A stretch of DNA of 40,285 nt, taken from Desulfuromonas sp. (GTDB taxonomy: Bacteria > Desulfobacterota > Desulfuromonadia > Desulfuromonadales > Desulfuromonadaceae). The stretch's first letter is position 1; each line of letters starts with the position of its first letter. Below the pieces are notes generated by a model. It did no database searches. It was not told the origin of the DNA and worked only from the letters and a program-made list of their open reading frames with translations. Positions 40,250 to 40,285 of the stretch are shown here, in pieces. Position numbers and translations under genes: made by a program. The stretch is taken from assembly GCA_021162745.1 (NCBI GenBank), contig JAGGYC010000077.1, positions 1 to 40,285 on the forward strand, in the 5' to 3' direction.

Positions 40250-40285
40250 CTTTCCTATTGCCTTCTCATCATTACTATCAGGAAA

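Noticed and set aside
1-40285. CRISPR arrays, tRNA and rRNA genes
   Set aside because: No regularly spaced direct repeats, tRNA cloverleaf with a GTTCGA-type arm, or rRNA-like stretch was found by eye.

Overview
The window looks like a chromosomal segment of an anaerobic, marine-type Desulfuromonadales bacterium (Desulfuromonas or a close relative). This rests on gene content and repeat types, not on a database match: an FeoAB iron island with an LbtU-like porin, c-di-GMP enzymes, the dprA-smg-topA-trmFO order, and the hairpin repeats common in that group. No rRNA, tRNA, CRISPR array, transposase or phage gene was seen.

Region 1-5050 is an iron island. A partial outer-membrane porin of LbtU type points left and feoA-feoB point right. 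They share a control region with a Fur-box-like site and two TGTGA-N6-TCACA-like palindromes. Behind feoB lie a strongly folded 121-bp element, two secreted proteins whose predicted mature N-terminus is histidine, a terminator, and a 55-residue FeoB-associated Cys-rich membrane protein. Region 5050-6550 is a divergent TetR/DUF169 pair with a palindrome inside the promoter spacer.

Region 6550-13220 mixes housekeeping and hypothetical genes (cvfB, ppnP, rhodanese, a Cys-rich small protein, LysR, DUF2284, MscS, HD) with copies of an interspersed repeat. Region 13220-21370 holds two YkgJ-type cysteine-cluster proteins, a diaminopimelate decarboxylase homologue, a small protein, a polytopic membrane protein, a lone trpB, a PAS-PAS-GGDEF diguanylate cyclase, cysK and a secreted nuclease. 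A leftward operon (TrhP/U32 protein, nudC, hsp20) occupies 21367-23932.

Region 24260-32960 carries envelope genes (a CpoB-like TPR lipoprotein and a LysM protein) and then the conserved dprA-smg-topA-(repeats)-trmFO-maf series. The last part holds a PLP-homeostasis protein, an NSS-family sodium symporter, gph, an ANKH/MATE-like exporter and a large membrane GGDEF-EAL protein with a His-rich sensor segment.

Non-coding stretches are unusually rich in dispersed palindromes. One family has four copies (6634, 9390, 30641, 40137), with paired base changes in a hairpin and a conserved reading frame. There is also a nested-palindrome MITE-like element (25001), a pair of GTCGGGTTA palindromes bracketing one repeat copy (30517 and 30942), and two GCAGAG-type inverted repeats (13112 and 32975). 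The right edge ends in a hairpin resembling one found beside group II intron reverse transcriptase genes.
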